Below are positions 1 to 14,989 of a stretch of 64,000 bases of DNA, piece after piece. The notes under the pieces are model-generated. The model was not told the origin of the DNA and ran no database searches. It saw only the letters and a program-made list of their open reading frames with translations. Source of the stretch: Stercorarius parasiticus (taxonomy: Eukaryota > Chordata > Aves > Charadriiformes > Stercorariidae); NCBI GenBank assembly GCA_013396915.1, contig VWZL01000811.1, positions 79,835 through 143,834 of the forward strand, written 5' to 3'. Within the stretch, counting starts at the first letter, position 1, and the number at the start of each line of letters is the position of its first letter. The translations under genes and the position numbers were made by a program.

Positions 1-1490
1 AAAGACAACAATGTCTGGGAACAGAGAAAAGAAGTCCAATCTGTTCCAAAGTGGAATTTTGTTTTCTTTCTAGCTAAAGAGAGAAATGTCCTGCTTCAGC
101 ATGCTTTGCCTAAAAAGGACTCAGTGTTTCTAGGTGTGCAAATATCTGCCTCAAACACACACTATAAAAGTACATATACAGATAAACATGCACACACATG
201 TCAACACACAGACATATGTATGTACAGTATATTAGTGTGCATATATATTCACTTCCTACCGAGTGTAGCTTATGGTTCACTGCTTCAAAAATTTTCATTT
301 TCACTCTTACTTCCACATTGTCATTTAAGAACCATCAGTCACAGTCCTTGCAGCACAGAAAGAATAATGCAGAATGCACAGACTCTGAAATTCAAGAGTT
401 GGTTTCCTCTTGCTATCATTAAAAGACCTGTCCTTAATTAAAGGGCTAGGGAATTATGACAAAGTCTACTGGCTATGCAGACCCTAGATACAAGTTCATT
501 TCCCACCTTCACTCTCCCCTTGGACTCTTTCCTGTAAAGGGGACCTGCAGATTGGAAGTGGAAGTGTACAATGTCTCACCAAGGGAAGACCATGTGTAAA
601 TACAATAGAGGGGGCCTGGGAGGGAGAGGCATTACTTTTTGTCCCCTCCTCCTCTGGCATTGCATGACTCCACAGGGCTTGGGGAGCAGCAGAAGAGCTA
701 TAGCACAGGCAGTGCTCAGGATGCCAAGGCTGTGGCATGGGTGCCAGCGATTATGGGCTAATGTGCCTGTAAAACCTCTTCCCACACAATGCCTGAGGCT
801 ATGGGTTTACCTCCATCTTGTGACGTACACTGAGATTAAAGACAGAGCGTGTTAGAGAGTCATCTGGGCAGAAATCAGGTCAGCCCACAACTTGCCACCA
901 TCACAGGTAAGGTTCCCTTCTCGTAGGATGGGCCAACACTCAAACGGAGCTGTTCCCAAAGATCTAATCTTTATTCTACCAGCTGATAAAACAAAAAGAG
1001 AAGTGTTAAGTGACTTGCCCAACACATCTTAAATGTGATTTAACACAAAGAGCCTATGAATATTTAACTATTGGTTGGTACTTTTCCTGGAGCAACTGAA
1101 GAAAAATTCAATTCAGAATAGCTTTAGGTTAGAGCTCCCCACTGGGCTGTGGGAGATGGATGTCAGTCTCTGGGTCACAATAGGCAGAGGAGGAACTTGA
1201 TTCTGGGTGGAGCAGGTCTCAGTATTGCTGTCTTTTTTATCAGAAAGCGAAAGAGCACAGGGGAATTCAGTTTTGTCATGTTGCAGAGGGGAAAGGCCTG
1301 TGGAGAGCAAACCCTTGCTGCCCTCCGCCCTGCCAAGGACATTCTCATCAGTGGGAGCACTACCACCCAGTGCTTCCTCTCTGCCAGGTTTGCTCTCAGA
1401 CTTTGTAATATAATATGTGTAACCACTTTCATATGAGTCCATATAGGAACACAGTAGAATGTTATGGTCTAATTTACTTTTGTAAACGCC

Positions 1491-1498
1491 TATATAAG
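1491..1498 (+). promoter_or_regulatory. Canonical TATA motif (TATATAAG), orphan
   Basis: The context GCCTATATAAGGGCAGA is a near-ideal TATA box. No recognisable gene follows. It could belong to a lost LTR starting near TGTAATATAATATGTG (1402), to a non-coding transcript, or be chance. Confidence 0.25.
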
Positions 1499-4400
1499 GG
1501 CAGATAGAGAGACTGGATGACAGGTTCTGTCCAGAACCGCCTTGAGCCCAAGATAGTCTGTACCCAGCCAAAACAACACCCAGCTTGTATGATCTGCAGC
1601 TGTGAAATACAGATGGAATGAATACAGCTAGTATGTGCTTATTCATATAGTCACTTCAGAAGAAAATACTTCTAATAGAATGAATCCTGAGTACTAGATA
1701 AGACGAATAAGGTTTCCCCAATGACTACTTTCAATCTTTGTTTACAACATGAAAAAAAAATCTGAGACTCAATTATTTATCTACCCATTATTTATTCATT
1801 CACCTAGTAGTATCTCAGTAAACTAGCATGTGGTTTGGCTGATCAGTTTCCCCTAAGGATTCTGGCCAAACACTCCTGCACAAAGGAAAGCCGGGGAGTA
1901 TTTTCATCAGAAAACACAAAGAAAGCAGCCATATCTTTTCAAATCTCTTTCATTACAGCTTTAACTGGTGATGGACATATTCCAGACAGTCTGGTTCAAG
2001 CTTGGTTAAAGTCTTCAAATGTTTGGAGACTTCTGAAGTACTCTTGCACTTTATTGTGCCCCTGAAAGTGGCTCCCAGAAAACCCCTTATCTCTGAAATA
2101 CACTGAGAAGGTGTATTTGATTACACATTCAAAACATAGAGGAGAAGAAATAAATGTAGGCTTACACACCACACACAAAAAAAACCACCCAAATTCCTGT
2201 CACTGTAAACTGAACTAGTTTATTTGAGGATATTGTTATTCTCAGAAAGTGTAACTTGCAACTCCAGCAGGCTTGCTCGGTCTCGTTCTGAGTTCCCCTT
2301 TCTTGCTTTTTGCCTCAGAATTACAGCTCCTACCCTAACTGTGCAAAACCTGCTGCTTTCAGTTCACATTATTTCCCCGAAATTCACTCCTTTCTATCGC
2401 TTGTTTCTCTTTAATGAAGAAAAAAAAAACAATTAAAAAGAAATCAGTCACAACAAACAAAGTGTCAGGTTTTTATACCGTTACTGTCAAAAAAGGCAAA
2501 ATACTTGGGGAAGGATTTCTTTGTACTACAACATTATAACACTTCATTGAGAATGAAGTTCACCCCAGCTATCATTTAAATCAGAACGAAGCACTGAGTC
2601 CCATTCTAGTGGCAAGAAGATTTTGCCTTGGCTTTTTGTCCAGGGCTGAAATTTACTTTATTGTATATTTATCATGACAAATGGACTATGCTCAAAGAAT
2701 TCAAGGAATTTCAGGTTTTGTAATAAAGCAAAACCTCTCTAATGACTCTGTAATTAATGTACTGTAATTCAGGAATATGAAAGATCTAGAGTTTTCAATA
2801 AACTGAAACACTTCACTGCATTTGCTTTAATTCAGGCATGTCCTGCATTCACTTTCTCAGTAACCCTCTTTAGACAGGCAATTTACCTAAAACTAGCATA
2901 ATTGAGCATATTTGTAATAACGCATGTGGTAATATGTCTCACTGAAGCATGTAACCTAAATTTTTTCATGTCAAAAAAAAAATAAAAAAGGACAAGAATT
3001 GAATTATGGGACTTCAGGACTCTAAGCCTTTACAAGATATTCATCCACCTCACAATATGATATCCACTTCCCCATATGACATCATAGTGGTCAAACGTAA
3101 GCCATGACAAAATTAATTCCTAGAGAGAGAGACACACTTTTGCTATGAGCTGACTTATTTCTGTAAAAACCTCTATCAGTAGTATCAGTGGCGTCAAGGA
3201 AACTTAGATGGCTCAGTATGCAAAACAATTTTAGAACTGGAATACCTGGCTTCTGGAAAAACAAAAACTCTTATTCCTCCCTCCCCACCTACATTCTTGT
3301 GCTTGTACTACACGTAGCCCTGCAAAGCAAGCTGATAAAAACCTCTGTCATGCCATTGCCCAGTCTTGCTACAGTTGCTCTGGAGTGGAACTAAACAAAC
3401 CACCATAAACAAAACAAACAAGAACTCTAAATCACAAACTATGAGCAACATCTTAAGGTCTCGTGTTGCATTCAGGCTCTGAAATCAGACCAGCAATACT
3501 AGCAGGAATGGGAAAGAAGGAAATAACTCAGTACTGGATCTCACCTAGGCATAGAAGAGACAAAAGGAAGGTTGATTCCTCTGTCGACATTGTGACCATT
3601 TTAAATAGGAAGAATAGTTGCAATAAAAATATGCCATAAAAATATTTTCTGTAAGAGAAGAAAGTCCTTTCACAATCTGGAAAATGCAGAGCTGGACACC
3701 AGTGTGCCAGGTACTGATGGCTGCAAATAGTCTGTTGATACATCTCTAAAGACAAGCCTCGGACTGGCTACTTCACTTCAGAAAGATTGGAGAAAGCTTG
3801 ATCAATACGCACTTGTATCTCTCATGGATGCCCTTTACGCCATGCTTACATGTTTACCTGTTGTAAACTGTACTTTTATCATATTCTCTATTATTTCTTA
3901 AAAAAATTCCTGATCAACAGGATAGACTGTGACATTTCATGGTATCCAGTTATGAAGGTATCTTTTAGTGGAACTTGCAAAAAATTCGGATTGAAACTGC
4001 CACCGCCTATCCTTTTCCATTTACTTTTTCATAAGCTCATTATGCTTAATATTTCAGTGGAATTCACCAGGGATTTATTACAAATTTTAGTATCTTAGCC
4101 ACATGAAGAGGGATTGGTTTGAGAGGGGTTTTTTAGGCGTTGTTTCCCAATTGAGCATTACGTGCCCATTGTAGCACCAAGTCCCTCATGGTGTAATAGA
4201 TGCCTTTGTACTTTAATTCATGTGACTTCCATGAATATTTATACATTTCAGTTAAGAAAAATCCAGCTACAGTTATACTGCTCTATGTCCCCTAGTCAAC
4301 AAGTTAGAAGTGCTCCCCTTGCCACAGGCTTAATTCTCAGTTATTAATGTACAATAACAATTTGAAACCCTCAGCTGGGAACATTATATTTTAATTGCTT

Positions 4401-7400
4401 AGTAGGCTATTAGGGCATACTTGTCTATCAGACTCAAAATATAGAAAATAACACTGCTGTTATGGGAAGAGAATGATTGATTTCTTGTGCCATCTCGTGG
4501 AAAAATTATTAATTGCAAGACAACCTCAAACTATTTCACATCGTTATGCATAAGCAATAATGTGGTTCAAGCCAGCTTTGCTTCCTACACAAAAAAAATC
4601 TTTTGCCTATAAAGTAGTAACCTGGTTTGTTAACAGCTTATAGTAAAATATTTTTGATCAGTCAACTTAAACTCAGTGGCTTATCTTTCTGTATGCCTTG
4701 TGGATTGTGCAGTCTCCATCATAAAGCTCTGATTTATTTTCCTTGCTACAAACAAGGTTTAGATCTTCCTTTATGTTCAGATTTATATGGAAAGATAATA
4801 TGCTTCTTTTAAAATTCATTGCACAACAGAAGTATTTATTCTCACCTGGACTGCTGGTTGGAATAGATTTTTTTTCAGTAATTTTGAAAATTGCAAACTA
4901 ATTGTTCTAACAATAAATATTCACTGATTGCTTAATTAAACTTATTAAAATGCAAATTGAAATCCCAAACCAATGACAATAATTAAAAAAAGAACACATT
5001 ACCAAAATGATGAAAGATCAGATTTAACTTTTTCCATTATCCAATATAATGTTGATTAAGTATAATTGGAAAATGGGCAAGCACAAAAAAAGTCTGAAAA
5101 CAGCTTTTGCAACAGAAACTTAAACAGGACTGTGTTGCCTCCCACCGAGCTCAGAAGAAGACCATACAGTACTATTTTGCAAGGGGTTTAGGGTATCTTT
5201 GTGTTCTAAGTCTACTTGCAGTCCATCAGAATTTGAAACACAAGCTAAATCTTCTTTCTGTCCTCTCCCCTCCAGCCATATGATATTCAATCTGGAGGAA
5301 ACCTAAACACTTATCTAAATCCCATATATTTAACCTATAGACACTTGCTAAAGTACATTTGCAGAAGAACATGATGATAAACTCTGGGAAAACCCAGAAA
5401 GACTGTGGTGGAATAACAGTAATGCTTCGAGGATTTAACCATGCAGCTCTTTTAGCATTAATGTGAGTCAATAAAGTTAATCTCTGTATTCCACTTTGAA
5501 ACTACATGTGTGAGGGTTTGAATTATTTCCTTTTATTTATGATTATCCTTTGATAATGCTTTAGCATATGAATAAAACCAAACAAGACGACAGCAGAGCT
5601 CAGCACCATATACTCATTGCAAAATGAACTAGAATTGCCTGGTTGCAATCTAATCCAGCACACATTTCAGGGACTGCTACATCCTGCTCTCTCCTCCCTA
5701 TCTCTCACCGCAGGAATAGCACACTCTTTTGCTGTATTTCTGCTTCTTTCTGGAGCAGATGGTGCTCTCTTACGCTACTGCATGACATATTTTAATTTGT
5801 CAAGAGTCCTCCATTGACAATATCAAGACCAACAAATTGAGCAATTATTTAAATAAAAGCCACTTGACATGGCAAGCTATTGTGCTAACATATTGCTGCA
5901 TCAACCTTCAAATTCTACTATTTTAAATTCCTCTGACCTACTAAATGCCCTTCCTGCTTCACTGTCGCTGCAATACCATCGTGCTATAAAGCACGCTGAA
6001 CCTGCTAGAGGGAAGTCAGTGCTTGTGGAGGAGAGTGGTTACTCTTTTGGCTGTGTCAAGATCTCATCACACGTGGGTCAATCACAATACAAAGAAACAC
6101 AGAAGCATCTACTGTTTGTAGAAAAACTATGGCTCCACACAGCTCTTTGCTACATCTCTGAGCCCTAAATCAGTGGCAGTTCCTTCTTCTTGGCCACTTT
6201 TCTTTATCCACTGCTGTGAGTGGACCCAGAAAAGAAACAAGATGCAGCCCTAGCCCCTGTATTACCCCGGTCTCAAGCATGCTGTGCAGTAGGAAACTGG
6301 CTTAAGCTCCTGGCTGACTATTCTCACCACCTTTGCTGCATGCCCTAGTTTCTAGCGGCCTTGCAACCTCAATAGCAAGGTTGCAAATAACAAGGTATTG
6401 AATTACGATCTCTCTATACAGGCCTAATCCATGCTGATGTGAGAGCTGCCATGAGCCAGTTTTACTCTGACATAAATGTTTTTCTTCTTAATGTGGGACA
6501 CAGTTTATATACTGTTCTTCATAACGTAGGCCTACAGAAAGATTTGCTCAGTGACATCTTTCACATCATTGCCAAAAGTGGACCAGTTGTGGGTGTTTAT
6601 TGTTGACATTTTTTTAATAGAAGCAGAACTGAAGTCACATTTCAGTCACAAAGAAATTAAGGAGACTATAAAATCTAAGTGCTGACAAAGTACAAACAAG
6701 TATGCTCTCTTCCTTTCAGAACTTGTAATGTACTTTTCTTTTGTAACAAGAATTCATGTAAGTGCAGTTCTCCATTTGCTGTTACTCTACTGCTGCAAAT
6801 AGCATTGTTTTCTGGTAAAAATCTTCCACTCAGTATTAAATTATGATAGTATAAACTTATGTAAAAATTTTACCCCTGCTATCTGCTCAAGTAACTTTCC
6901 TACCTTGCCTGTACATGCTGAGGATCCTCTTCTGCTTCAGCATCACTTCCAGACCCCAGATCCATTCTCTTGACCGTGTGGATTTGGACACCTTATAGAT
7001 TGGGTAAGACAACTGAACATCTGGATCTTCTTGTGTTGCTAGACTTAAGCATGCAAGAACACTAACCACTGAAAATTACAAGATTTGAACAAATAACATT
7101 GAGGGAAAGGAACTTTTATCTCATTTTTGAGACTTTGAAGTTCTGTTGAATCTTGTTTTCCAGGTTGTCTTTGAAGGATAAAGTACCAATACAAATTCCT
7201 GCCTCCAGGTGCAGTGCTTCAGAATTCTGCCAGATAGTATGTGTGTGACCTGGTAATGGTGTAGCTCCTGCACCCCATTAAAAATTAAATCTAAGTACCC
7301 TAAACATAGAGAAGACAATAAAGATTTCTGAGTTCAGGCCGAGTCATAGGACAATTTGGTAACTTTGTTAATGGATCCATATTCAAGCAACTGAAGTACA

Positions 7401-10400
7401 TAATCAGCAGTAATAACGATCCTGCGTGACAAATTAGATGGTTAATAACATGTAATCAGAATCACAGTTTTCTGATTATATCATTAGTAATAGCTGTGTA
7501 ACTCCAATGCCGTCAGAGGGAACGCGTTTATAGACCTAAGTGGAAATTGCCAAACTGTCTTGTTGATAGGGAAGAACGGGAGGAGAGGGGTTGTGCCCTC
7601 CCAGTTGTGTTGGCTCTGCAAGGTTAACAGGAGAGGAAGGTAGTACAAACTTAATTTTACCATTGGAAAACCTGCCAGTTTTGCGTATGCACATTTCACT
7701 GTATAGCTAATGATTAACTTTTCTTCTCTGCCCTCTTACTTGCTGTCAGGCATTTTCTTTTCAGTACATTGATTCTTGACATGTTCTGTTTCTCCTATTT
7801 AATCTCCTTTTACATAAAGCAGCAGTGGTGTGCAAAGTGTCAACCCTTGGCTCAGAAAGGGTATGGTAGTGACTTTAGCTTCTCTAGTCCAAGGTTCCAC
7901 AACTCACTTTGGTTCTTTGTATCTAAGTTGTGTGTGTAAAGCAGAGGGTATGACCATCTGCGCCCCATGGACGTCAGCCACAATGCCCTTATCTGTTGCA
8001 GCAAAACTGGTGTCAGCTTCAATGTTAGCAGTTCTTGTTAATGTAAGTCTATGCAATGGCATGACAGTAATGCATATTTACAAAGTGTTTTGGTGATTCT
8101 CAGACAGTTATAAATGATGTCTTAGATGAGAGCTTTTTACACTTGATGAATAGCAGATGATTGTCACTACTTTACTGTTTAATTTTTAAATTAATTTGAA
8201 GTATAATTCTCCAACTATAAAGCGCTCTGAGACTACTAAGAAATGAATCACATCAAATGAACTTCATTATAAATCATCATCTTTACATGACACTCGAAAG
8301 GATGCACTGGAAGAAATTAACGCATCAAAGCAGGATTCTCAATGTTTCATTTAAACAGAAAATGCATTTCAGAATTAATTAAAATGAGAAAACACTAGGT
8401 TAGTATTGAAATTGTTTGTGTGTAACTCCTATATCAGAGTTACATAAAAACCAAGCTTATACTTAGTAAGAGCATACCAATTGGTAAACCCTGTGAAATT
8501 TTACACTTATGCATTGGTTTCAGCTTCATGTTATTAAAAAATTTAAAAGCGGGTTACAAACCTGAGCAGTGACCTACAGTCTTATACCACAGATGAACTT
8601 TCAGTAATTGTGTTTAAGAACAAGAAAAAACAGTAGTGCACAAAAGAAAGCAAATAAACATCGCATTACACTTTCTACATAAAACCACAACATCTTCATA
8701 TTGAAAAGAACACCACCAAACACACAAAACATGAATATTAAACAATTCAAAATGGTCATTAAACTACATTTCTTGGGGAAAAAAAAAAAACAACAAAAGA
8801 ACACCACCAAAATTAAAAGCGACACTGTCAGATAAAATATGAAGCACATATTGGAAGCTGCATTTTGTAACCACAGTTTGGTCCAGTCCTTTGGTATGAG
8901 AAAGGAAAAGAGACAAGCTAGCTCTGAACTAATACGTAAGCTGATAATCTTCTATAAACATATAGATATTTGCAGGTCTTTAGTGCAATAACAGTAACCA
9001 AAGGCATCAGGTTGAGTATGCAATTTATTCAGCCAAGGCAGTCATGCAGAATATTTCTAATGAAACAGAAAACTACAAATTAAGAAAACGTAACTATTTA
9101 GACTGGTGTTCAAATCAAGTTTTAAATTATTTCAAAACAAAGCACAGAGGGTTTAAACTCTAGTAGGTGGTTTCTTGTGTTAGTCTTTCTGCTAAACGCC
9201 TAACCATTTAGAGGTACCGTGTATTTATCACAGTGACCTACATTAATCTAGGGAGAACACTGCTATGATTAGTTTAGGAACTTGTCTCTGCTCTACTTGT
9301 CCACTTTTTGTAGTACCTGCTACTTTTTTACAACACAGAATAAGAATGGAAAATATAAGTCTGAACAGTCGAATTTGTAAATCTTTCAAAAATTTGTCAA
9401 AATCACAAACAAGTGCTGAGAATGAAATAATACAGTGAAATATTGGAAACCAACACAACTTGACTTTTAGACATCACTCACCTCTTCAGAATTATTATAA
9501 AGAAACGAATATACAATATGCAGATTTAAAGCTGCAATTGAAAATATAGTATTACAGCACTTTTTACATGGAGCTTCGGTGTTTTATTAGTAAAAAGGTT
9601 TGTGAAGGTTAGCCATGTTGAAGGGAATGTTATTTTCTGTACATCTACCGAAGAAACAGAAAAGAGAATGCAAAACAAAAATTACCTAGAGCCATACTAA
9701 CTAGATTTAAACTTAATATACAAGCTAATCCTCAGATTTCAAAAAGGATTTAGCAAAGAGTTTAAAAAAATTTATTCCAGCTGGTTTTTGAAATTTCAGG
9801 GAAGTCTTAGAATTATTGACAAAGACTTCTTGTAACAACCCCAATGAGCTTTCTTGGTTGGAGTTGACTCACTAATGTGTCCTCATTGTAAAAAGGTTTG
9901 GGGGAGAGGGGGTTTTATTCTTCTGTGCACTTATTTGCTACACAAGAGCAGACATTTTATGGTCAAGAACTGAGAGCAAGAAAGTATTTTACAACCCCAG
10001 ACCAAAACCCCAGAAAGGTAACATAGCTGCCCTTGACCCTAGACACCAGAAAGAAAAAAAGAAGGAAAAAANCACTGACTTAATGGAGCCTAAAAGAAAA
10101 GAAAGCTTGTTAAGTTCCTACATTTGTCCTTCCCTAGAGAATTATCTCATTTAAATGCAAGACCCAGTCATGGAAAATGGGGAAAATAAAAGCTTTGTGA
10201 ATGTAGGCGTGAAAAATACTTATACTTGCAGTAAACAGTGATGAGTCAATATCTATTTATTTGGAAGATTGATTTGATATAGTATATAAACATAGGTGCT
10301 TATTAAAGCCTGAGTTTCTGGAAGCTGACAAGCACCACACCTCTACTGTCTCTGTCCAAGATAATCCTGGAGGGGAGCATTTCTGTGCAACAGTTAAGTG

Positions 10401-12028
10401 TCCCTAAGGTCATTATGTAGTTTTTAATTATTTTGTTGGAAAAATGGAGCATCACACACTTATCTCTGATGTAAATGTAGTTCGGTAACATGGAGTTATG
10501 AATGACCTTTCCTAAAACTAAAATGGATGTGAATACATAAGAAGGAGCAGCATATTCCACTTATTCCACAGTATTTCAGCAACAAGACAGACCTAAACCA
10601 AGGTGTACAAGTGAATATGATAATGCTGTAATTGCACTACAATAAATACTAAAAACTACAGACATAAGCTGTATAGGCACATAGCTATTTTGTTTCTCTG
10701 TATATGCCTTTGGATTATGTTTTAATTGTTTTCTAGTTATACTCGCCATCTGTACCAAAACTGCTTAACAGAATGGTCCTTTGTCACTAAAGAAAAAATG
10801 TACCATCAAGATGGCAAAACACAAATTCTTTACTTAAACAGAAGTAAATGGTAAAAATAATACCTTATAAGTAAATCTGCTGTAGGTACAAGAAAAACTG
10901 TAGAAGAAACATCAAGTGCATTGTGGATTACAAAATACGTGCATAGCCGCGATTGAAATTTATGGGAGTAGGAATAAGGGCAAATATATACCAAAGTGCC
11001 ATCTGCAATAACAGGAGCACTGTCACTAGCATGAGATACAAAATACAAAGGTGGAAGCTTGGAAGACCGGTGTCTTGGTAAATCAAAATTACTGCTCAAA
11101 TAAATGTATGGAGCTTCATTTTACAGGAGATGAACTAGGCAGTAAACGACCAACTCAATTACCTAGTTTTACATAAGGTTGTCAACACAAGATGTTTTGT
11201 TGCATAACAAAGGATTCCAAATTAACTCATAGCTACAGTGCCATCATGGCTAACACATCTTAATACTTTGCTATTGGCAATGCTATGCTCATATAACACT
11301 GTAACCAAATCAATAAAAACCCTTGAGAAAGTGTGAAATGAAGCATATGGGCAAATCTGTCTGACAATCACAGCTCTCTGGGATATTCCAAAAGGCATCT
11401 GCCTCATTCAGTGTCCTTAATTTTATTAAACCTAGAGGTTTCCAGTGGCCTTTTTTTAAGATTAAGATAAATATAAATATAAATATTTATTTTTGTTCTT
11501 TTTAACAACAGTGCCTACTTTCAGGATTACTGGTAATAGACTCATGTTTCTGAGGAAAATGCACAAAGTTTGACCTATTAGAAAATTTATTGAGGGCCTA
11601 CTGATAAATCAAGGCAAGCTGATGCACAATTGTATTAGGGGCTTTATCACAAGTTTTATCACAGCACAAGTTTATCAGTTCTCAATGATATGAAAGCACA
11701 TATGCAAGCTGAATTTCAAAAGTACATCAATGAAACTTCTCATTCTGTATCTCTCTTGTCCCATGTCACACTTGTGAAAAGAGCTGATGTATTTCTTAGA
11801 AGTCTTGCAGTGATGCATGATTTCTATAATCACATTTTCATTGTTTATACAGTTACTTAATGCTGTCCCTTTTCAAGTACACTTTCAAAAATCTACCTAT
11901 CGCAGACATACAAAAATATTCAAAATATCTCTGTATTTCCATGGAAAATAGTTTCAGTGAAACCTTTCCCTTGGCCCCTGAGCTGCATCTCCACATTTCA
12001 GAAGTAATTATTTAATTAATTTAATAAG

Positions 12029-12044
12029 ACACACACACACACAC
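12029..12044 (+). repeat. (AC)8 dinucleotide microsatellite
   Basis: Eight perfect AC units lie in intergenic DNA. Confidence 0.9.
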
Positions 12045-14007
12045 TTCATTAGATAGGCAAAATATCTACCATTTCCATCTAGGAATCACAGGTCAAAGCT
12101 ACACTTATTGTTGAAATGCATCTTGTTCACATCCTCTAGTGATTCCAGAAGAAAAATAAAATGTTGTTAAGGAGGCTGTCGCTGTCTCTAACTGCACATC
12201 TGTTTCCCCAAGTCTGCTTATGTGACCCACGATCCATGATGCCACCTATGGCATAATAAGCAAGGAAGTCCAAGACAGCACTGCCATTTCCTTTAATGAG
12301 TCATAGTTTCTGCACTGGCAGCAATATTCAGTAATACACACCCAGTAATCCACCAAGGTAATGGAGAAAATTATTTTCTTAAACATGACTCTCAGGACAT
12401 TGTACTCTTTCATCACAGCTCTCATTTTTGAGGTCTATATTCAGCATTAGTTGCAATAGCCTCAAGAATCATTTTTGTGCCTTATGTTAAATATATGCTT
12501 ACAAGTCTTACCAGATCTGGGCTTATACAGAAAAGAATAGCCAAGAGTAAACATCAAACATAAAAAGAAATCTTCTTCTTTCATATCCTTTTTCTTGTAA
12601 ACTGAGACTTACACATGTGTTTGGTGGTGCAGTAAGGTTAACTCATTAAATAGAAACCCCCGCACTCTTGAAAGTGTCTTCTATGACAACTTTTAGCCTT
12701 ATTTTATTTCTGATATGCCAACTTTTTTCCTGTTTAGCATAAACTGAAAATCTCATTTCTGTTACCTAACAAGACCTTTATACAACCTGGACATCTATAA
12801 GCCTGAAATGTAAGATGTCTTAACAATTGTGATCCCTTAGAAAAGATGTATTTTGAAGTACTGCTGTTCAAATCCTTTTTTTTTATTTTTTTATTTTACT
12901 ATGATAAGCGAAAATCAAGACAAAGAAGAGAGCAAGGTCAGAGACCAAGAGCAAGCCAGTTTTACACTGACATTTTTATTTGATTTTCAAAGCTTGCTGG
13001 AACTTGAATTGCAATCAAGTGAATCAGCCTAGTTTCTCTCTTCTATGTTCTATTCTAAAGGAAAGTAAGTTTTCAAAAAGAAGATTTTTAAATTATATCT
13101 AGATCAATGCCAAACCTTGTGACAATCAAGATTCACTCGAGAGAACTGGTGATACGGCATCTATCCCTGACTTCAGCAAAACCAGCACAGGTTTGGCAGA
13201 GCTTATCAACTCGGTGCACTGCTGCGTCTCACTTGCTCTTTCAAATGGGGCTAGGATGTTCTTGTGGGGATTGGACCATGGCATAAACAAAACAATGTAA
13301 TAAAAAAGAAAAATATTCTTGAGGTTGATTCTGAAATGAGCTGGGTGAATTTGTACATTCTAATCAACGCAAGTGCAGAAAACTACACTGGAAAGAGAAG
13401 TTATGATATACAAAAGCAAGAGACCAAGTTCATAATTTACAGTTTCCTTCTTTTATGAAAATTTATAATGCCATGTGAAATGTCACCTTGCTTCCCAAAA
13501 CACAAGAAATTCTTTGCCAGCAGCTCACTGGATTCCATCTGTGAAACAGTGGGACTGATTTCTCACTCTCTTTTCCTTGAAACTTTTCCTGGGACATTGC
13601 TTTATTTTAAAATAGAATTTAAAAAACATTATTTTTAAAATCCCTTTTAAAAGGTGCTTAAAGTGCACCCTTTGCCAAAACAGCATTTATTTGACTGTGG
13701 TGTGTGAGAAGGAAGTTCAGTTTATAAAACATTGGAAAATATTGGCCAGTTTTGCAAATATGTATTCATTCATGTTCAGTCTCTGTGAGAGCACAAAGAT
13801 ATGCACATGCATGTGTATACAGCGGGAATCTAAACAATTAAGAATTTAAAGTATGTGCAATTCACTTCAAGGTCAAGTTTAAAATTATTTCAGCTTTAGT
13901 GGAATTTCCATGAAAAACTGTTGAAGAATCAGGTCTAGCATTTCCTCAGAAAAATGCAAACTAAGGACTTTCTTAGGAAAATATCATACCTTAATTATTT
14001 TGACATG

Positions 14008-14635
14008 GCATGAAAGCCGACTGCACCCTGGGCTGCATCAAAAGAAGTATGGCCAGCAGGTCGAGGGAGGTGATTCTACCCTTCTACTCCACTCTGGTGA
14101 CACCCCACCTGGAGTACTGTGTCCAGCTCTGGAGTACTCAGCACAAGAAGGACATGGACCTGTTGGAATGGGTCCAGCGGAGAGCCACGAAAATGATCAG
14201 AGAGCTGGAGCACCTATGCTATGAGGACAGGCTGAGAGAGTTGGGGTTGTGCAGCCTGGAGAAGAGAAGGCTCCGGGCAGACCTTATAGCAGCCTTCCAG
14301 TACCTAAAGGGGGCTACAGGAAAGATGGGGAGGGACTGTTTATCAGGGAGTGGAGTGATAGGACAAGGGGTAATGGTTTAAAACTGAACGAGGGTAGATT
14401 TAGATTCGATATTAGGAAGAAATTCCTTACTGTGAGGGTGGTGAGGCACTGGAACAGGTTACCCAGAGAAGCTGTGGATGCTCCATCCCTGGAGGGGTTC
14501 AATGCCAGGCTGGATGGGGCTTTGAGCCACCTGGTCTAGTGGGAGGTGTCCCAGCCCATGGCAGGGGGTTGGAATTAGATGATCTTTAAGGTCCCTTCTA
14601 ACCCAAAACATTCTATGATTCTATGATTCTCTGAC
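14008..14635 (+). mobile_element. 5'-truncated CR1 LINE, intergenic
   Basis: This copy begins within the distal part of the reverse-transcriptase ORF. The translated frame shows [20 protein letters not shown] and then [20 protein letters not shown], the standard CR1 post-catalytic region. The conserved 3' UTR follows: the glycine-rich Lys/Arg block, GRFRFDIRKKFLTVRVVRHW, then GGAATTAGATGATCTTTAAG. It ends in tandem ATTCTATG units at about 14611-14632. Frames are interrupted, so it is a dead, 5'-truncated copy. It shows moderate divergence and inserted in plus orientation downstream of ROR2. Confidence 0.93.
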
Positions 14636-14989
14636 ATTGCAATGTTTAGCAGAAATAAAAAATCTTGACTTGCAACACAGTATTCACAGAAAAATCACTA
14701 AGGGAGAAATACTAGGTGAAAGTATGTACACAAGAAGACACACCCATAACAGTGCTGGAAAAATTGTAAGTGAAACAAAAGCAACTAGATAAATGTGGAA
14801 GTTACATTATTACCAAATTGCTACATTAAGGACTACGGTACTAAACCTGGTGTGTTAAACCCACATGGAGAACATGTAAACGGATTTTTATACTAAAACA
14901 ATTAATCTAAAACCTGCACTAAACTTGCCCAAAATGCCTTCTGGTACTCCAAAAAGCTTCTTCTTCCATCACTATTGTGCATGTCCCTG

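Larger units (their letters stand above)
1..14007. other. Intergenic DNA downstream of ROR2; no gene seen
   Basis: This is AT-rich sequence with only short, uncharacteristic open frames on both strands. None has a recognisable domain. It holds CA/TATA-rich low-complexity DNA at 160-260, a canonical TATA motif at 1491, an (AC)8 run at 12029-12044, an ATAAAT-rich patch near 11465-11490 and one ambiguous base at 10072. Several stretches look complex and unique enough to be conserved regulatory DNA (for example 12150-12420), but this cannot be settled without alignment. Confidence 0.6.

Noticed and set aside
1113..1646. 177-residue open frame on the minus strand
   Set aside because: It has no recognisable domain and overlaps open frames on the other strand. 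Composition is not codon-like. Likely chance.
14010..14381. 123-residue open frame that could be called a gene
   Set aside because: It is the distal RT segment of a truncated CR1 LINE, not a host gene.
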